Below, piece by piece: positions 18,616 through 28,158 of a stretch of 64,000 bases of DNA (positions within the stretch are counted from its first letter, which is position 1; the number at the start of each line of letters is the position of its first letter). The notes under the pieces are model-generated. The model saw nothing but the letters and a program-made list of their open reading frames with translations, searched no databases and was not told where the DNA came from. The stretch is from assembly GCF_900112825.1 (NCBI RefSeq), contig NZ_FONE01000003.1, forward strand, positions 57,166 through 121,165, read 5' to 3'. Source of the DNA: Nitrosomonas sp. Nm166 (GTDB lineage: Bacteria > Pseudomonadota > Gammaproteobacteria > Burkholderiales > Nitrosomonadaceae). The position numbers and the translations under genes were made by a program.

Positions 18616-18708
18616 TTCCTGTTCTGGAAACGTCATTTTATCCATAAATGCTTAAGTTAGTTCAACAAATGATGACAAAGATATAGTATCTTGCGGTACG
18701 AATTAGTT

Positions 18709-20226
18709 ATGAAAGCATCATCTTTCGTGTTAATGATTAATAAGAATTCACAATCAAATGTATTGCTGACTATTTTAGTATCGGTTAGTGCCCTATTTTT
18801 GGCAGTATTAAGTGGCATACTTGCAGCATTTGGTAATTTATATTTCCTACTTGCTTTGCTGGCGCTGTATGGGATTTTCTTTATTCTTATTACACCCGTT
18901 GCATGGATCATCTGGATTATTTTCTGTGCAACTTTTTTAATCAGTGGACCGAGTGCATATTTTTTTCGATTCACACAACTTCAATGGCTTACGGTATTGG
19001 TAGGTGCAGCGTTGTTGTTGTCTGTAGTGCTTCACCTGCTGCGAAACAAAACTAGCATTCTATCAGTTCGGATTTCAAGTGATCTTGTATGGCCTGTTAT
19101 TTTTATTGTATTAATATTCTTTTCCACGATCATTGATCAACCTCAATTTGCGGATTTTGTGAATGCCTCCCGCCACTACTTATTCATGTGGCCATTAATG
19201 CTGGTGTTTATGTTCGGTCTCGTAAGCCCTGAAACAATGATGCGGTTATGGAAGGCCCTCTTAATTGTAGCGGTACTGCAGCTGCCTATGGCAATTTATC
19301 AATATTTCTTTGTGGCTGCAAAGAACGCACGATATTCTCCGTGGGATGCCGTAATAGGCACATTTCATGGCAATATCGAAGGCGGTGGCGATAGTGCTGC
19401 AATGGCCGTCATGTTATTAATTGCTATGCTAATCGCTATTGCATTATGGCGTGAAGGTAAGTTACATGTTGGCTGGATGGCTTTGGTAGTGGTAGCAGGG
19501 CTTTGCACGCTGAGTTTGGCGGAAGTTAAGGCTGCGGTCATGCTACTGCCGGTTGTTTTTGGCCTCTACTACCGCAGAGAGCTAGTGCAGCGACCCATTG
19601 AGTCGGTTGTGGTTATAATCGGCGCACTTCTGCTGGTCGGTAGTATATTTACCGCTTATGAAAAGCTTCACTATGACAATATTTCCATGCATACATTCAA
19701 AAGTGATCAGGTTGTTTCAACTTATGATCGTGTGCTAAGGGCATTAAGTCCAGATGCAGAGACTGGAAGAGGGATCGAGTTGGGTCGCGTAAATCATATG
19801 AATCTCTGGTGGGAGTTCAATATCGAAAGCGGCGATGTGCACCATAGCTTATTTGGCTATGGCATGGGTGCAACAGATGCCAGTAAAATTGGTGTGGGTG
19901 AGTTGGCGCAACGTTTTCCCTATCCACTCCAAAAATCTTCTACCCTTGTTCTGCTATGGGAAGCAGGTATTGTAGGACATCTGGCATTTCTTCTGATACT
20001 GCTACAGGGAGCAAGAACTTCGGGGCGCATCGCCAAAAATGAAACCATTCCAGAGATTCACCGTATCTTTCTTAGAGTGGGTGAAACTGGCTTATTGCTG
20101 CTTGCCATAACATTGCTTTACAAAAATTTTCATTTTTACTCCATACCTATCCAGTTCCTGATGATGCTACTGCTTGGTCAGGCTGGTTATTGGTTACGTT
20201 ATGTAAAGGCAAATCCTGAGAGGTGA
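18709..20226 (+). CDS. O-antigen ligase/polymerase-like membrane protein (Wzy type)
   Basis: A protein of about 505 residues with some 11-12 membrane segments and a large hydrophilic loop between about residues 330 and 410. That shape is typical of Wzy polymerases and WaaL-type ligases. The segment GVGELAQRFPYPLQKSSTLVLL after the loop and the GTFHGNIEGGGDSAAM stretch resemble the O-antigen ligase family region. Its likely job is polymerising the exopolysaccharide repeat units at the periplasmic face. I place the start at ATG 18709 (MKASSFVLM); a TTG at 18691 is possible. Polymerase versus ligase cannot be told from sequence. Confidence 0.75.
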   Translation: MKASSFVLMINKNSQSNVLLTILVSVSALFLAVLSGILAAFGNLYFLLALLALYGIFFILITPVAWIIWIIFCATFLISGPSAYFFRFTQLQWLTVLVGAALLLSVVLHLLRNKTSILSVRISSDLVWPVIFIVLIFFSTIIDQPQFADFVNASRHYLFMWPLMLVFMFGLVSPETMMRLWKALLIVAVLQLPMAIYQYFFVAAKNARYSPWDAVIGTFHGNIEGGGDSAAMAVMLLIAMLIAIALWREGKLHVGWMALVVVAGLCTLSLAEVKAAVMLLPVVFGLYYRRELVQRPIESVVVIIGALLLVGSIFTAYEKLHYDNISMHTFKSDQVVSTYDRVLRALSPDAETGRGIELGRVNHMNLWWEFNIESGDVHHSLFGYGMGATDASKIGVGELAQRFPYPLQKSSTLVLLWEAGIVGHLAFLLILLQGARTSGRIAKNETIPEIHRIFLRVGETGLLLLAITLLYKNFHFYSIPIQFLMMLLLGQAGYWLRYVKANPER

Positions 20227-20366
20227 GTTATAGTGCAAATTTAATCTCAATATTCTGATTGTAACGCTTAAGGTATTGCCGTTGTGAATCTGTTTCCATC
20301 TGGATAGATGCAGTGATACCGTTTACTCTTTCTGTTGCCGTGTATTTGTTTAAAGGGAGTTTATAT

Positions 20367-21236
20367 ATGAAGATTGATTTTTTGGGGATAGGTGCGCAGA
20401 AATGTGCGTCTACTTGGGTGCACCGAGTCTTGTCTGATCACCCAGAAGTAGCAGTCTATCCAGGTAAAGAAATAGATTTTTTCTCATATTACTATAATTT
20501 CGGATATGAATGGTACGAGAAGCATCTAGGCGATACGAGTTCCGCTAAGGCAGTAGGTGATATATCAGCTTCATATTTTTCTGATTTGGCAGCACCCGAT
20601 CGGGTATTTCTTTATAATCCAAATATGCGAATCATTCTTTCTCTACGCGACCCAGTAGAGCGTGCTTACTCTAATCACTTGTTTGAAGTTAAACTAGGTC
20701 ATGTAACCGGTCAGAATCTTGATTTTGAGAATGGGCTGAAAAATAATCCCATGTATTTAATGCAATCACATTACGCGCAGCATCTTGCTCGCTGGTTTGC
20801 AGTTTTTCCAAAAGATCAGATATTAGTTATTTTTCAGGAGGATATTCGTGATTATCCCTTGGTACAAGCACAAAATTTATATCGTTTTCTGGGAGTATCT
20901 GAAGATCACCAATCCTGGTTTCTGGATAAAAAAGTTAATGAAAGTCGAGTCGTTAAAAACTCCAGCTTGGATTCTTCTCTCAAGAAGCTGGGAAAGCTCG
21001 GTCGATCTGTAGGTGGCAGTGGAATAGTTGAAGCAATCAAGAAAAGTGATTTTGTTCGTCGTTTACGTCGCAACTATAACCAGATTGACTTACGCAAAGT
21101 TATTCCGCCCATGCGCGAGGATACAAGAATCCGTTTACAAGAAATGCTGGCTGAAGATATGCGCGAACTGGTACATCTGCTTGGACGGGAGAATCTACCT
21201 TGGCCAAGTTGGTCAGCAGTGCAGAAGAAGTCATGA
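20367..21236 (+). CDS. Sulfotransferase (heparan-sulfate type)
   Basis: A 289-residue PAPS-dependent sulfotransferase. The N-terminal PAPS 5'-phosphosulfate loop is in GIGAQKCASTWVHRVL (residues ~5-20), and the 3'-phosphate motif is in IILSLRDPVERAYSNH (near residue 90). These are the hallmarks of the Sulfotransfer_1 family that acts on carbohydrates. The start at ATG 20367 has TAAAGGGAG upstream; frames starting earlier lack this. It is the first of three sulfotransferases in the locus, which suggests that the exported polymer is sulfated. Confidence 0.85.
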   Translation: MKIDFLGIGAQKCASTWVHRVLSDHPEVAVYPGKEIDFFSYYYNFGYEWYEKHLGDTSSAKAVGDISASYFSDLAAPDRVFLYNPNMRIILSLRDPVERAYSNHLFEVKLGHVTGQNLDFENGLKNNPMYLMQSHYAQHLARWFAVFPKDQILVIFQEDIRDYPLVQAQNLYRFLGVSEDHQSWFLDKKVNESRVVKNSSLDSSLKKLGKLGRSVGGSGIVEAIKKSDFVRRLRRNYNQIDLRKVIPPMREDTRIRLQEMLAEDMRELVHLLGRENLPWPSWSAVQKKS

Positions 21237-21249
21237 TGGGGATTAATCC

Positions 21250-22035
21250 ATGCCTGTGACGATGTTGATGTACCATATGGTAGCGGCTCCGGAAAATGCT
21301 GCTGAGGCTCGGTTCTGTCGAACGCCAGAGGCGTTTCGGAAAGATATGGAGCAAATTCGCCAGGCTGGCTATCAGGTTCTTTCATTTGCAGCGGTACTGG
21401 ATGGGGTATCTGGCAAAATAGAGCTTCCAGATAAAGCTGTGACAATAACATTTGATGATGGCATAGCATGCGCTTATGAAAATGCTTTGCCGATACTGCA
21501 GGAATTTGGTTACCCGGCTTCCGTTTTTATTGTATCCAAACTGGTAGGTGGGTATAACGACTTCGCTGAAGTCTTTGGATTTCCACGCAGGCGCATGCTT
21601 ACGGTTAGTGAAATTCGTACTTTGGCTGAATCAGGTATAGATATCGGTAGCCATACCGTTAATCATATTTGGCTTGGCAAGACCGATAAAACCATTGTAT
21701 CCAAGGAAGTTGAAGATAGTAAGAAGGCATTGGAAGATATAGTTGGCCAAGAAATACCCCATTTTGCGTACCCTTTCGGAAGCTGGAATCTGGCGGCTCG
21801 GGATGCAGTTATAGAGGCCGGTTATAGAGGGGGATGTTCGACTATCTCTGGGCGAAACCGGAAGGGTACTGATCCATATCTATTACGTCGCTCAGAAATC
21901 AAGGGAAGCGATGCACCTTGGCAATTTCGCTTGAAATTAAACTTTGCAACTAACGACATGCCGCCTGTATCCGATGTTCGTTATAGGGTGCGTCAATTAC
22001 TAAAAAATGAAAGTAACGATCCTGCATGTGAGTGA
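21250..22035 (+). CDS. Polysaccharide deacetylase (NodB domain)
   Basis: A 261-residue carbohydrate esterase family 4 protein. The metal and catalytic aspartates lie in TITFDDGIAC (motif 1), and the two metal-binding histidine positions are in IGSHTVNHIWL (motif 2, HxxxH). HFAYPFGSWN matches motif 3. It removes N- or O-acetyl groups from sugars. No signal peptide is clear, so it may act in the cytoplasm on precursors. The gene starts 13 bases after the sulfotransferase gene and is probably co-transcribed. Confidence 0.88.
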   Translation: MPVTMLMYHMVAAPENAAEARFCRTPEAFRKDMEQIRQAGYQVLSFAAVLDGVSGKIELPDKAVTITFDDGIACAYENALPILQEFGYPASVFIVSKLVGGYNDFAEVFGFPRRRMLTVSEIRTLAESGIDIGSHTVNHIWLGKTDKTIVSKEVEDSKKALEDIVGQEIPHFAYPFGSWNLAARDAVIEAGYRGGCSTISGRNRKGTDPYLLRRSEIKGSDAPWQFRLKLNFATNDMPPVSDVRYRVRQLLKNESNDPACE

Positions 22036-22095
22036 TAGTTTACATATTTATAGGGCTGTACCTAGGGATACAAGGAATATGGTTCAGGAACCATT

Positions 22096-23016
22096 ATGAG
22101 CAAAGGAAAAAGCTGCGTAGTATTTCTTCTTGGGGCAGGCCGTTCCGGCACTACATTACTCTACAAGATGCTATCCATACATCATAGTGTGGCTTACCTG
22201 AGCAATTATCAAAATCGTTACCCAAACTGGCCCGCTCTGGCCTACTTACAGTATCTGCTTAACCAGTTTCCGGAGTATAAGCGCAGAACATGGTTTAAGG
22301 AACATGGTAATGCTTACTTCAATGAGCGGCGTGCATGGTTGCAATCTATTATACCGACGCCATCGGAGGCGGAATCGGTATATGCTAGCTGTAATATTCC
22401 CCGAACACCTGCCGATGACTATCGCCTGCAGCCTCAAGCAGGCCAGTGTCTGCGAGACAGACTTGAGCGCGTCCGCCAGATATCTCGTGGCGAAGTATTA
22501 CTAACCAAGCGTACTGCTAACAATCGTCGTGTATCAATCCTCAAGCAGATATTTCCTAATGCAAAATATATTCATTTAATCAGAGATGGTCGTGCGGTTG
22601 CCTATTCTTTGTTACGAGTATCTTGGTGGAACAATCACATCTTGTACTGGGCAAGCAAGACTCCTCAACAAATGATCGCAGAAGGCTTCAGCCCGTTGGA
22701 GCTTGCAGCACGAAATTGGGTTGAGGAAATGCGAGCGCTGGAGCAGGGAACAGCATTAATTCAAAGTAATCACTTGTTGGAAGTACGATATGATAAGCTG
22801 CTGCACAACCCACGTGAGCAGTTACAGCGTATCCTGGATTTCATGGAAGTGACTACCCAAAAAGATGCTTACTGGAATATTATAGAATCTTTGCATCTTG
22901 CGCCAAAACAGGAAGCATGGGCTCGTAACTGGACAGACTCAGAATTGAAGATGGTGCATAACCTACAGGAAGATACTTTGCGTCGCTGGGGCTTTGAAAT
23001 AAATAGCAGATCATAA
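22096..23016 (+). CDS. Sulfotransferase family protein
   Basis: A 306-residue sulfotransferase. The 5'-phosphosulfate loop is LLGAGRSGTTLLYKML near the N-terminus, and the 3'-phosphate motif is YIHLIRDGRAVAYSLL at about residues 155-170. This pattern resembles the Sulfotransfer_3 group more than the heparan-type gene upstream. AGGAACC precedes the ATG. It follows the deacetylase gene in the same direction. The substrate is probably the locus polysaccharide or a sugar precursor, by context only. Confidence 0.8.
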   Translation: MSKGKSCVVFLLGAGRSGTTLLYKMLSIHHSVAYLSNYQNRYPNWPALAYLQYLLNQFPEYKRRTWFKEHGNAYFNERRAWLQSIIPTPSEAESVYASCNIPRTPADDYRLQPQAGQCLRDRLERVRQISRGEVLLTKRTANNRRVSILKQIFPNAKYIHLIRDGRAVAYSLLRVSWWNNHILYWASKTPQQMIAEGFSPLELAARNWVEEMRALEQGTALIQSNHLLEVRYDKLLHNPREQLQRILDFMEVTTQKDAYWNIIESLHLAPKQEAWARNWTDSELKMVHNLQEDTLRRWGFEINSRS

Positions 23017-23223
23017 TCTCCTGATTGTTTTGAGTCGACTTATTAAAAGAGCGATGATTTGTTTTGGCAAGCTGAGGTTATTTTCCACCATGTCATACTG
23101 CATCAATATGACATCTGGGAAGAGAGGTGCTTGGTAAAAGAGATGCTTGTATTTTTTATTGACCTGTATGGATGAAGGGCATATAAAAATCTATAAAATA
23201 ACTTTGATACTCGCTATGAAAAC

Positions 23224-23243
23224 GAAGCCTCCACAGAGGCTTC
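23224..23243 (-). terminator. Hairpin in the 23017-23375 gap
   Basis: A perfect 8-bp stem (GAAGCCTC/GAGGCTTC) with loop CACA. Read on the minus strand it is followed by GTTTTCATA, so it best serves as terminator of the minus-strand glycoside hydrolase gene, whose stop is about 130 bases away. It may also block read-through of the convergent sulfotransferase transcript. The rest of the 359-base gap shows nothing I recognise. Confidence 0.5.
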
Positions 23244-23375
23244 ACTAACATGTGAGTTCTACATTGAGATACAAAACTTAATTGTTATGCCAGTAATTGG
23301 CCATTATGAGGATTGATCATTAGGGTGAAGAGCTCAGTAATAAATCTTCACCCAGTAGATCAGCTTAGGAAACTG

Positions 23376-24533
23376 CTATTTGGAACAGGAAGCAAAGACA
23401 CTAGGGCAAGCTGGATTTAATCCGCCCGAGGGGGTACTTTTCTGAGCTTGCATTCTTAGCATTTCCACTACCTTATCATAATAGCCTGGAGATCGTGTCC
23501 AGAAGATGTAATTGACCTTCAGTTTGTCTCGTCCAAAAGCTAATAACTCGTTAACAGTGGGTTTATAGCCTGACCCATCATGCCGGGTATCCTCATAATT
23601 CGATTTCTCTACTTGAATTACTAGAGGCATGATATTAGAAAGCTTGGGATAAAAAGTATAGAGACCTGGATCTGAATGCTTTGATCCCTTGAAGAGCAAT
23701 CCTGGGTCTTGGATGAAAATATCCGGGCCACCCAATGCTGCGCCCATTCCCTTTAATGCACCGATGAATGAACTGAGAATTCCGCGAGGATAATTTGTAT
23801 ATTGGAACGTCATCGTATTGCGAAAACTTTTACGCATCTGCCGATTGACCGCAAGCAAGTTATCATAATAGTCATCGATTTGTTTAGCGGTTATGGGTTT
23901 GATCGGGTCTCCCATTGCAGTTTCTTGCAGACCAAAGCCTTCAAAATAAGGTTTGTTGTTGTAGCGATTTCCCAACGCGGTCACAAGAGCATTCAAGCGA
24001 TCGCGCACCCGGTCATTCCATAACTTGATGTTGTACCCTGTAGTCTTCCCTCTAAAAGCAAAGACGCCCCCATCGTATTCGTCTGTTCTTAGGTATTTTG
24101 GTGCGTCCATTGAATCATGACGGAAAGATTTTGTTTCCAGTAGAATAATGAGCCTTTTCTTTCGTTCAGTTAATTCGGCTAGATGCTTATCAATGGACTT
24201 GAAGTTGTATGCCCCTTTTGAGGGTTCCAGTTCTGCCCAGGTAAAACGGATTACTATTCCACGCAGCGCTGGTGTATTGGCAAGTTCCCGGTATACGTTT
24301 TCCATATGTTGGGGACTATCTTTACCTGGTTCTACAAGCATAGCATAATGCCCCGGATGCCATTTGACCGGATTATCAACAACTGCAGCTACAGCCCCGG
24401 CAGCACACATTCCCAAGCCAACCAAAACTACACTTACAGTAAACAATGATGCGATCAATCTAGCGCGTGTTTGCCTTATTGCGAGGAAAAGAATAGTGCT
24501 TATCCTTGATTGAATAATACTTTGAATTTGCAT
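23376..24533 (-). CDS. Membrane-anchored or secreted glycoside hydrolase-like protein
   Basis: A 385-residue protein with an N-terminal signal/anchor (hydrophobic residues ~27-50). The catalytic-like part begins WHPGHYAML and contains RFTWAELEPSKGAYNF, a signature of TIM-barrel hydrolases (GH5/GH10/GH42-like). GFGLQETAMG and VIQVEKSNYE carry glutamates in positions expected for acid/base and nucleophile. These roles are inferred. It probably cleaves or trims the exopolysaccharide. The gene points against the rest of the locus and has its own structured leader and terminator-like hairpin. Polymer trimming during export, or release of biofilm, is possible. Confidence 0.7.
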   Translation of the reverse strand: MQIQSIIQSRISTILFLAIRQTRARLIASLFTVSVVLVGLGMCAAGAVAAVVDNPVKWHPGHYAMLVEPGKDSPQHMENVYRELANTPALRGIVIRFTWAELEPSKGAYNFKSIDKHLAELTERKKRLIILLETKSFRHDSMDAPKYLRTDEYDGGVFAFRGKTTGYNIKLWNDRVRDRLNALVTALGNRYNNKPYFEGFGLQETAMGDPIKPITAKQIDDYYDNLLAVNRQMRKSFRNTMTFQYTNYPRGILSSFIGALKGMGAALGGPDIFIQDPGLLFKGSKHSDPGLYTFYPKLSNIMPLVIQVEKSNYEDTRHDGSGYKPTVNELLAFGRDKLKVNYIFWTRSPGYYDKVVEMLRMQAQKSTPSGGLNPACPSVFASCSK

Positions 24534-24685
24534 GTAAAAAACTCCCTTTAAATTTAAGGTGTTCCTGAAAAACTGCTAGCGACTAAAGCGCAGTAAATCA
24601 AGCGCTTAAAAGACCGATAAGCGTTTTATGAGTACTGCTAGCAACGAATCACTAGCTTAGATACTTATTCAGGATTTTCTAAGAT

Positions 24686-24772
24686 ATTAAAAAATAAAGG
24701 CAACCTCGAACAGCCACTTCTGCTACGGCAGAAACGGTGGGTGTCGTTTTCCCCCTTTCGGTATGCCTCCTT
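24686..24772 (-). ncRNA. Candidate structured 5' leader of the glycoside hydrolase gene
   Basis: On the minus strand, 150-240 bases before the hydrolase start, the RNA would contain GGCATACC, a CCGAAAGG GNRA-capped mini-hairpin, and a strong hairpin pairing CCAC..TTTCTGC with GCAGAA.GTGG around a CGTA loop. GGTTGCC then faces the first GGCATACC. This nested layout is like a riboswitch or RNA thermometer, but it does not match a riboswitch consensus I know; a cyclic di-GMP-I aptamer was considered and the core does not fit. Low certainty. Confidence 0.3.
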
Positions 24773-24873
24773 TTATAGATTCCAAACACTCCAAAGAGTA
24801 AGGAATTAAGCCGGAAGAAATTAAAATAGATGAGAACTGTTTCTCTTTCGTAATATTTTCATTACATCAGTGT

Positions 24874-24916
24874 AATAATTTCCCACGCGCACCGAGACTA
24901 TACGTGGGAAATTATT
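24874..24916. repeat. 14-bp perfect inverted repeat
   Basis: AATAATTTCCCACG (24874-24887) and its exact complement CGTGGGAAATTATT (24903-24916) enclose a 15-base loop. No T tract follows on either strand. It lies in a 1.2-kb stretch (24534-25750) without intact genes that also holds transposase debris, so it may be a relic of a mobile element or a regulator site. Confidence 0.5.
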
Positions 24917-25122
24917 CCATGTCAACAAATAAAACCGGTAAGAAAACATGCTTTCTTTACAAGTACACTGAGATATAAAAATGGTAGCAGTAGCAGATTG
25001 GCTTAGATAAGCCATTGTAGATTAGTAAGAAAGCACGATAAAAGTTACCGGAATATTTGTGTTGGAAGTTATGGCGATATCAGCAGATATATTTGAAATT
25101 AACCTAATAGTGCAGCTCTGTT

Positions 25123-25550
25123 TATCGTAAATACGAAAAAGCAATTGTTTATTATTTAAAAGAAGCATCTCCCGAGATCTTTGATAGCGTAGCGGGATTA
25201 AATGAAAGTTACTTTCGCGATATTCGTAAAAGCAAACAGATATTTTCTGTTACGGTAAGCTGCATTGGGTAAATTGAAGCTCGGCGGCATGGTAATTTAC
25301 AGCTTTCAGTAGAGTTGTTTCCGATTTCTTATAAGGCTATGTTCAGCATGGAGATAAATATGGACTTCACGTTTTTTTCGCCAGAAGAGTTACAATAGTT
25401 GGGTTGTATGTAGGTTTATTAAAAATAAAAATTTCTGTAAATCATGGCGCTTAGGAATTTGTTCGGGATGAGCTTTCCACATAATGGAATTGAATCGCTT
25501 TGGAGTTTTACCAAAAGATAGCTTGCTAAATTCAACAACGTATCGGTAAA
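25123..25550 (+). pseudogene. Decayed IS1595-family (ISXO2-like) transposase
   Basis: Fragments in different frames resemble this transposase. At 25123-25272 a frame reads through LNESYFRDIRKSK, like the family's DESYFG motif, and then meets a stop. At 25483-25550 NGIESLWSFTKR, a stop, then LAKFN matches the family's NGIESFWGYAKRRLAKFNG region near the catalytic end. Frameshifts, stops and missing segments rule out function. No intact ends were found. It sits beside a broken glycosyltransferase, suggesting that its insertion damaged the EPS locus. Confidence 0.6.
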
Positions 25551-25750
25551 CTCTGGGCTTTGCTTGAGAGAGACAGGAGAGCGCTGCAAGGAACAGCTTG
25601 TTGAACTTGCTAATGAATTAAACATCTCGTCAGATATTGTTAATCTCTACTAATTTAATTAATGGATAGTTATTGTAGCTTATTGCTTGGCGTATACATA
25701 TGAACTACGAATCAAGGAAATAAACATATAGATACTTATTTTATTGTAAG

Positions 25751-26444
25751 TTAGCAGAAAATTACCATGAAGAAGTTTTACATTGTAGAGGATCGTTTTT
25801 CACTATCTCGGACAGACGTAGTGGAGATTTCATGATTCTGCCGATTGCCATCAAAGGTCAGTATGATGTAATTCAGGTGAGTGAGAAATTCTTTGTATTT
25901 GCGGAAAAACTATATCAAGCGCGTAACCAACTCATACCGCATCATCAACTAGATGAGCTGAAAGTACAAATTATCCAGATTCTGCTCTACAAGGTTATCT
26001 TGCCGCGGGTGGATCATATTTTTGTACAGAGCGAATGGATGAAGGAGAATGTAGCACAACATGGCATTTTACTCGCTAAGATGACGGCTGCTCCTATGGG
26101 TATTCGAACTGACCAAGTGGAGAAACCTGAAGATGCGAATACCAAAGCTCCTATTTCTGTTTTTCTGATTTTATCTCCGACTAAACTAATTGAATACATG
26201 GCTATGGCCAAATGCATTGTTGCAAACGAGCTTCCAGAGCAATGCCAGGTGATGGTCAGTGGTGTTGGGAGATGTATTTCATGGAGTAAACAAGCTTTTT
26301 CTGGTGAAATCTGTTTTTTATTAGAGATCTTGAGCGTGCGCGAATGATGGCGGCAGCAAAAGGACAAGCTTGGGTACGAACTCACCACACATATGATGTG
26401 ATTGCCGATTTGGTGGAGTCAAAATATCAAGGATTACTTGGGTA
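25751..26444 (+). pseudogene. Broken glycosyltransferase group 1 gene
   Basis: The reading frame carries pieces of an EPS-locus GT4 glycosyltransferase: YDVIQVSEKF near the start, then PRVDHIFVQSEWMKENVAQHG and MTAAPMGI. It then jumps to SPTKLIEYMAMAKCIVANE, so the central part of the enzyme is missing. At about 26310 a one-base shift moves the coding into another frame that continues RDLERARMMAAAKG through TYDVIADLVESKYQGLLG to a stop at 26442-26444. The N-terminal nucleotide-sugar domain is mostly absent. An intact ATG-started frame covers only 25832-26347. It was once a gene of this locus, next to the flippase. Confidence 0.8.
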
Positions 26445-26450
26445 AACGAT

Positions 26451-27971
26451 TTGAAAAATTCCAATCTCTATTCAGGTAAACGGTTTCGCAAGGCGGTTCA
26501 GTATTTTTTGCTGGGACGAACTGCGCAGGCAATAGCTTCTTTCATTTTTACACTTTGGCTTGTGCGTTTGTTGGTACCAACAGACTATGGCATTTACATG
26601 GTTCTGTGGGGAATGGTAGAGATGATGGTGCCACTGAGCTCGTTTGGTATGCTGGAAGCAGTGCGGCGCTTTTTGCCTGAATTAGCAGAACGGGGAGCAC
26701 CGGGCGTTTTGATATGGTTTGTTCGTTGGATGACTCTGATTCGACTTACCGTTATAGTATTTTGGGCAATGTTAATTGCCTTCTTCTGGCCGAATATCGC
26801 TGCATGGATGGGCTTCAGTATGCAGCAACAAGATGCCACCTTGCTTGTGGTGGGACTTATCATCACCGTTATCGGTTTTCGCTATGCCTCAGAAATGCTG
26901 GAATGTCTTTTAGAACAGCGCTGGTCTCAATTAATTAGTGCTTTTATGCCATTAGGGCGTCTGGCTGGTGTAGCTATTCTCGTCATTGTTGGCAACCTGA
27001 CTCTGGAACAATTGCTTTGGGTAGACTTAATTATTTCCCTGAGTTGTTTTTTATTGGCCGAGTTTTTCTTAATGCGGAAATTACGCACTTTACCTGGTAC
27101 GGGAAATTTTAGGGTAAATACGCGTGATATATTCGATTTTGCATGGAACATGATAGGCGTTAATTTGCTCCGAGCTATTGCCAGCTTCGGTGCATTACGC
27201 ATTTTGGTAGCACGCACTCTGGGGTTAGAAGCAGCAGGTATGTTTGCTTTTCTTCAACAATTGCTGATGATCATCGGTCGCTATTTACCAGCAAAATTAC
27301 TTGCGAACGTTATTCGTCCAATGCTGATTTCCCGCTACGTGGCTGGAGAAATTGATGTGGTTAAGCAAGGTATGGCACTGCTGTGGAAGAGCAATTTGCT
27401 TATCATTGCTGCTTGTATGGTAACGATAAGTGTTGCGGGTGATGTACTTATTATGGTGGCCAGCAGTGGACGCTTTGCTGATGCAGGTATGGTTATGTTA
27501 ATTATGCTGTTGGGTTTGGGAGCGACGAGTCAGGGCCAACTGGTTAGCATGGTCATGCAAATATTTCCGTATACCCGCCAGTTAAGACACTTTAGCCTGC
27601 TATCTGTAATGACACCTCTAGCAGTTTTTGTTGGCTCGAATTGGGGACTAATTGGAGTTGCTAGCGGGATTGTGCTGAGTGTATGGTTATTGAATAGCCT
27701 GACTTTACTTTGGCTTAATCGTCAGGCTGGATATATGGAATTGGACTGGCTGGGCATTTCACGCGGCCTGGGTTTGGCAGTAATACTAGCATTCGTTGGC
27801 TGGGCGATTGAATTTGAATTTGGCCCATGGTGGGCACTGGCTTTAGTTCTACTGATTTATGGAGTTGGGCTCATGCTGGTTAAGCCATTGAATCAACTTG
27901 ATATGGCGCTGTTGGATAGAGGATTACGTCACCGTGCCCGTTTTTTTGAAGTTTTTGCGCGAAGAGATTGA
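26451..27971 (+). CDS. Polysaccharide flippase (Wzx-like, MOP superfamily)
   Basis: A 506-residue membrane protein with about 12-14 hydrophobic helices. The N-terminal pattern FLLGRTAQAIASFIFTLWLVR, followed by LLVPTDYGIYMVLWG, is typical of the oligosaccharide flippase (Wzx/RfbX, polysaccharide synthesis) family. It would flip the undecaprenyl-linked repeat unit across the inner membrane for the Wzy-like polymerase. The start is a TTG at 26451, six bases after the decayed glycosyltransferase frame ends; no ATG lies near, and the ribosome site is weak. The two genes were probably one operon before the decay. Confidence 0.85.
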   Translation: MKNSNLYSGKRFRKAVQYFLLGRTAQAIASFIFTLWLVRLLVPTDYGIYMVLWGMVEMMVPLSSFGMLEAVRRFLPELAERGAPGVLIWFVRWMTLIRLTVIVFWAMLIAFFWPNIAAWMGFSMQQQDATLLVVGLIITVIGFRYASEMLECLLEQRWSQLISAFMPLGRLAGVAILVIVGNLTLEQLLWVDLIISLSCFLLAEFFLMRKLRTLPGTGNFRVNTRDIFDFAWNMIGVNLLRAIASFGALRILVARTLGLEAAGMFAFLQQLLMIIGRYLPAKLLANVIRPMLISRYVAGEIDVVKQGMALLWKSNLLIIAACMVTISVAGDVLIMVASSGRFADAGMVMLIMLLGLGATSQGQLVSMVMQIFPYTRQLRHFSLLSVMTPLAVFVGSNWGLIGVASGIVLSVWLLNSLTLLWLNRQAGYMELDWLGISRGLGLAVILAFVGWAIEFEFGPWWALALVLLIYGVGLMLVKPLNQLDMALLDRGLRHRARFFEVFARRD

Positions 27972-28158
27972 TTACAGCGCAATAAAGGATGAAAACTTCA
28001 ATTTCAGGTATTTATTAATTACCGGATTGAATTAAGAATAAAGCATCATTGAAGTGATAAATAATAACATTTCGTACGTTCGTTCGATTACTTGTGAGCG
28101 TGTACTGCATTCATATTAATTCTATTAGGTTGATACTACTCATTTTTGGATAGGTAAC

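Noticed and set aside
24686..24772. Cyclic di-GMP-I riboswitch
   Set aside because: A GNRA hairpin is present, but the conserved core after it does not match, so only a structured leader is reported.
24821..25015. Minus-strand open frame of 64 codons in the gap
   Set aside because: It covers the perfect inverted repeat, has no recognisable protein pattern and no ribosome site.
25419..25625. Minus-strand open frame opposite the transposase debris
   Set aside because: The plus strand reads as IS1595 fragments, so the minus frame is a shadow.
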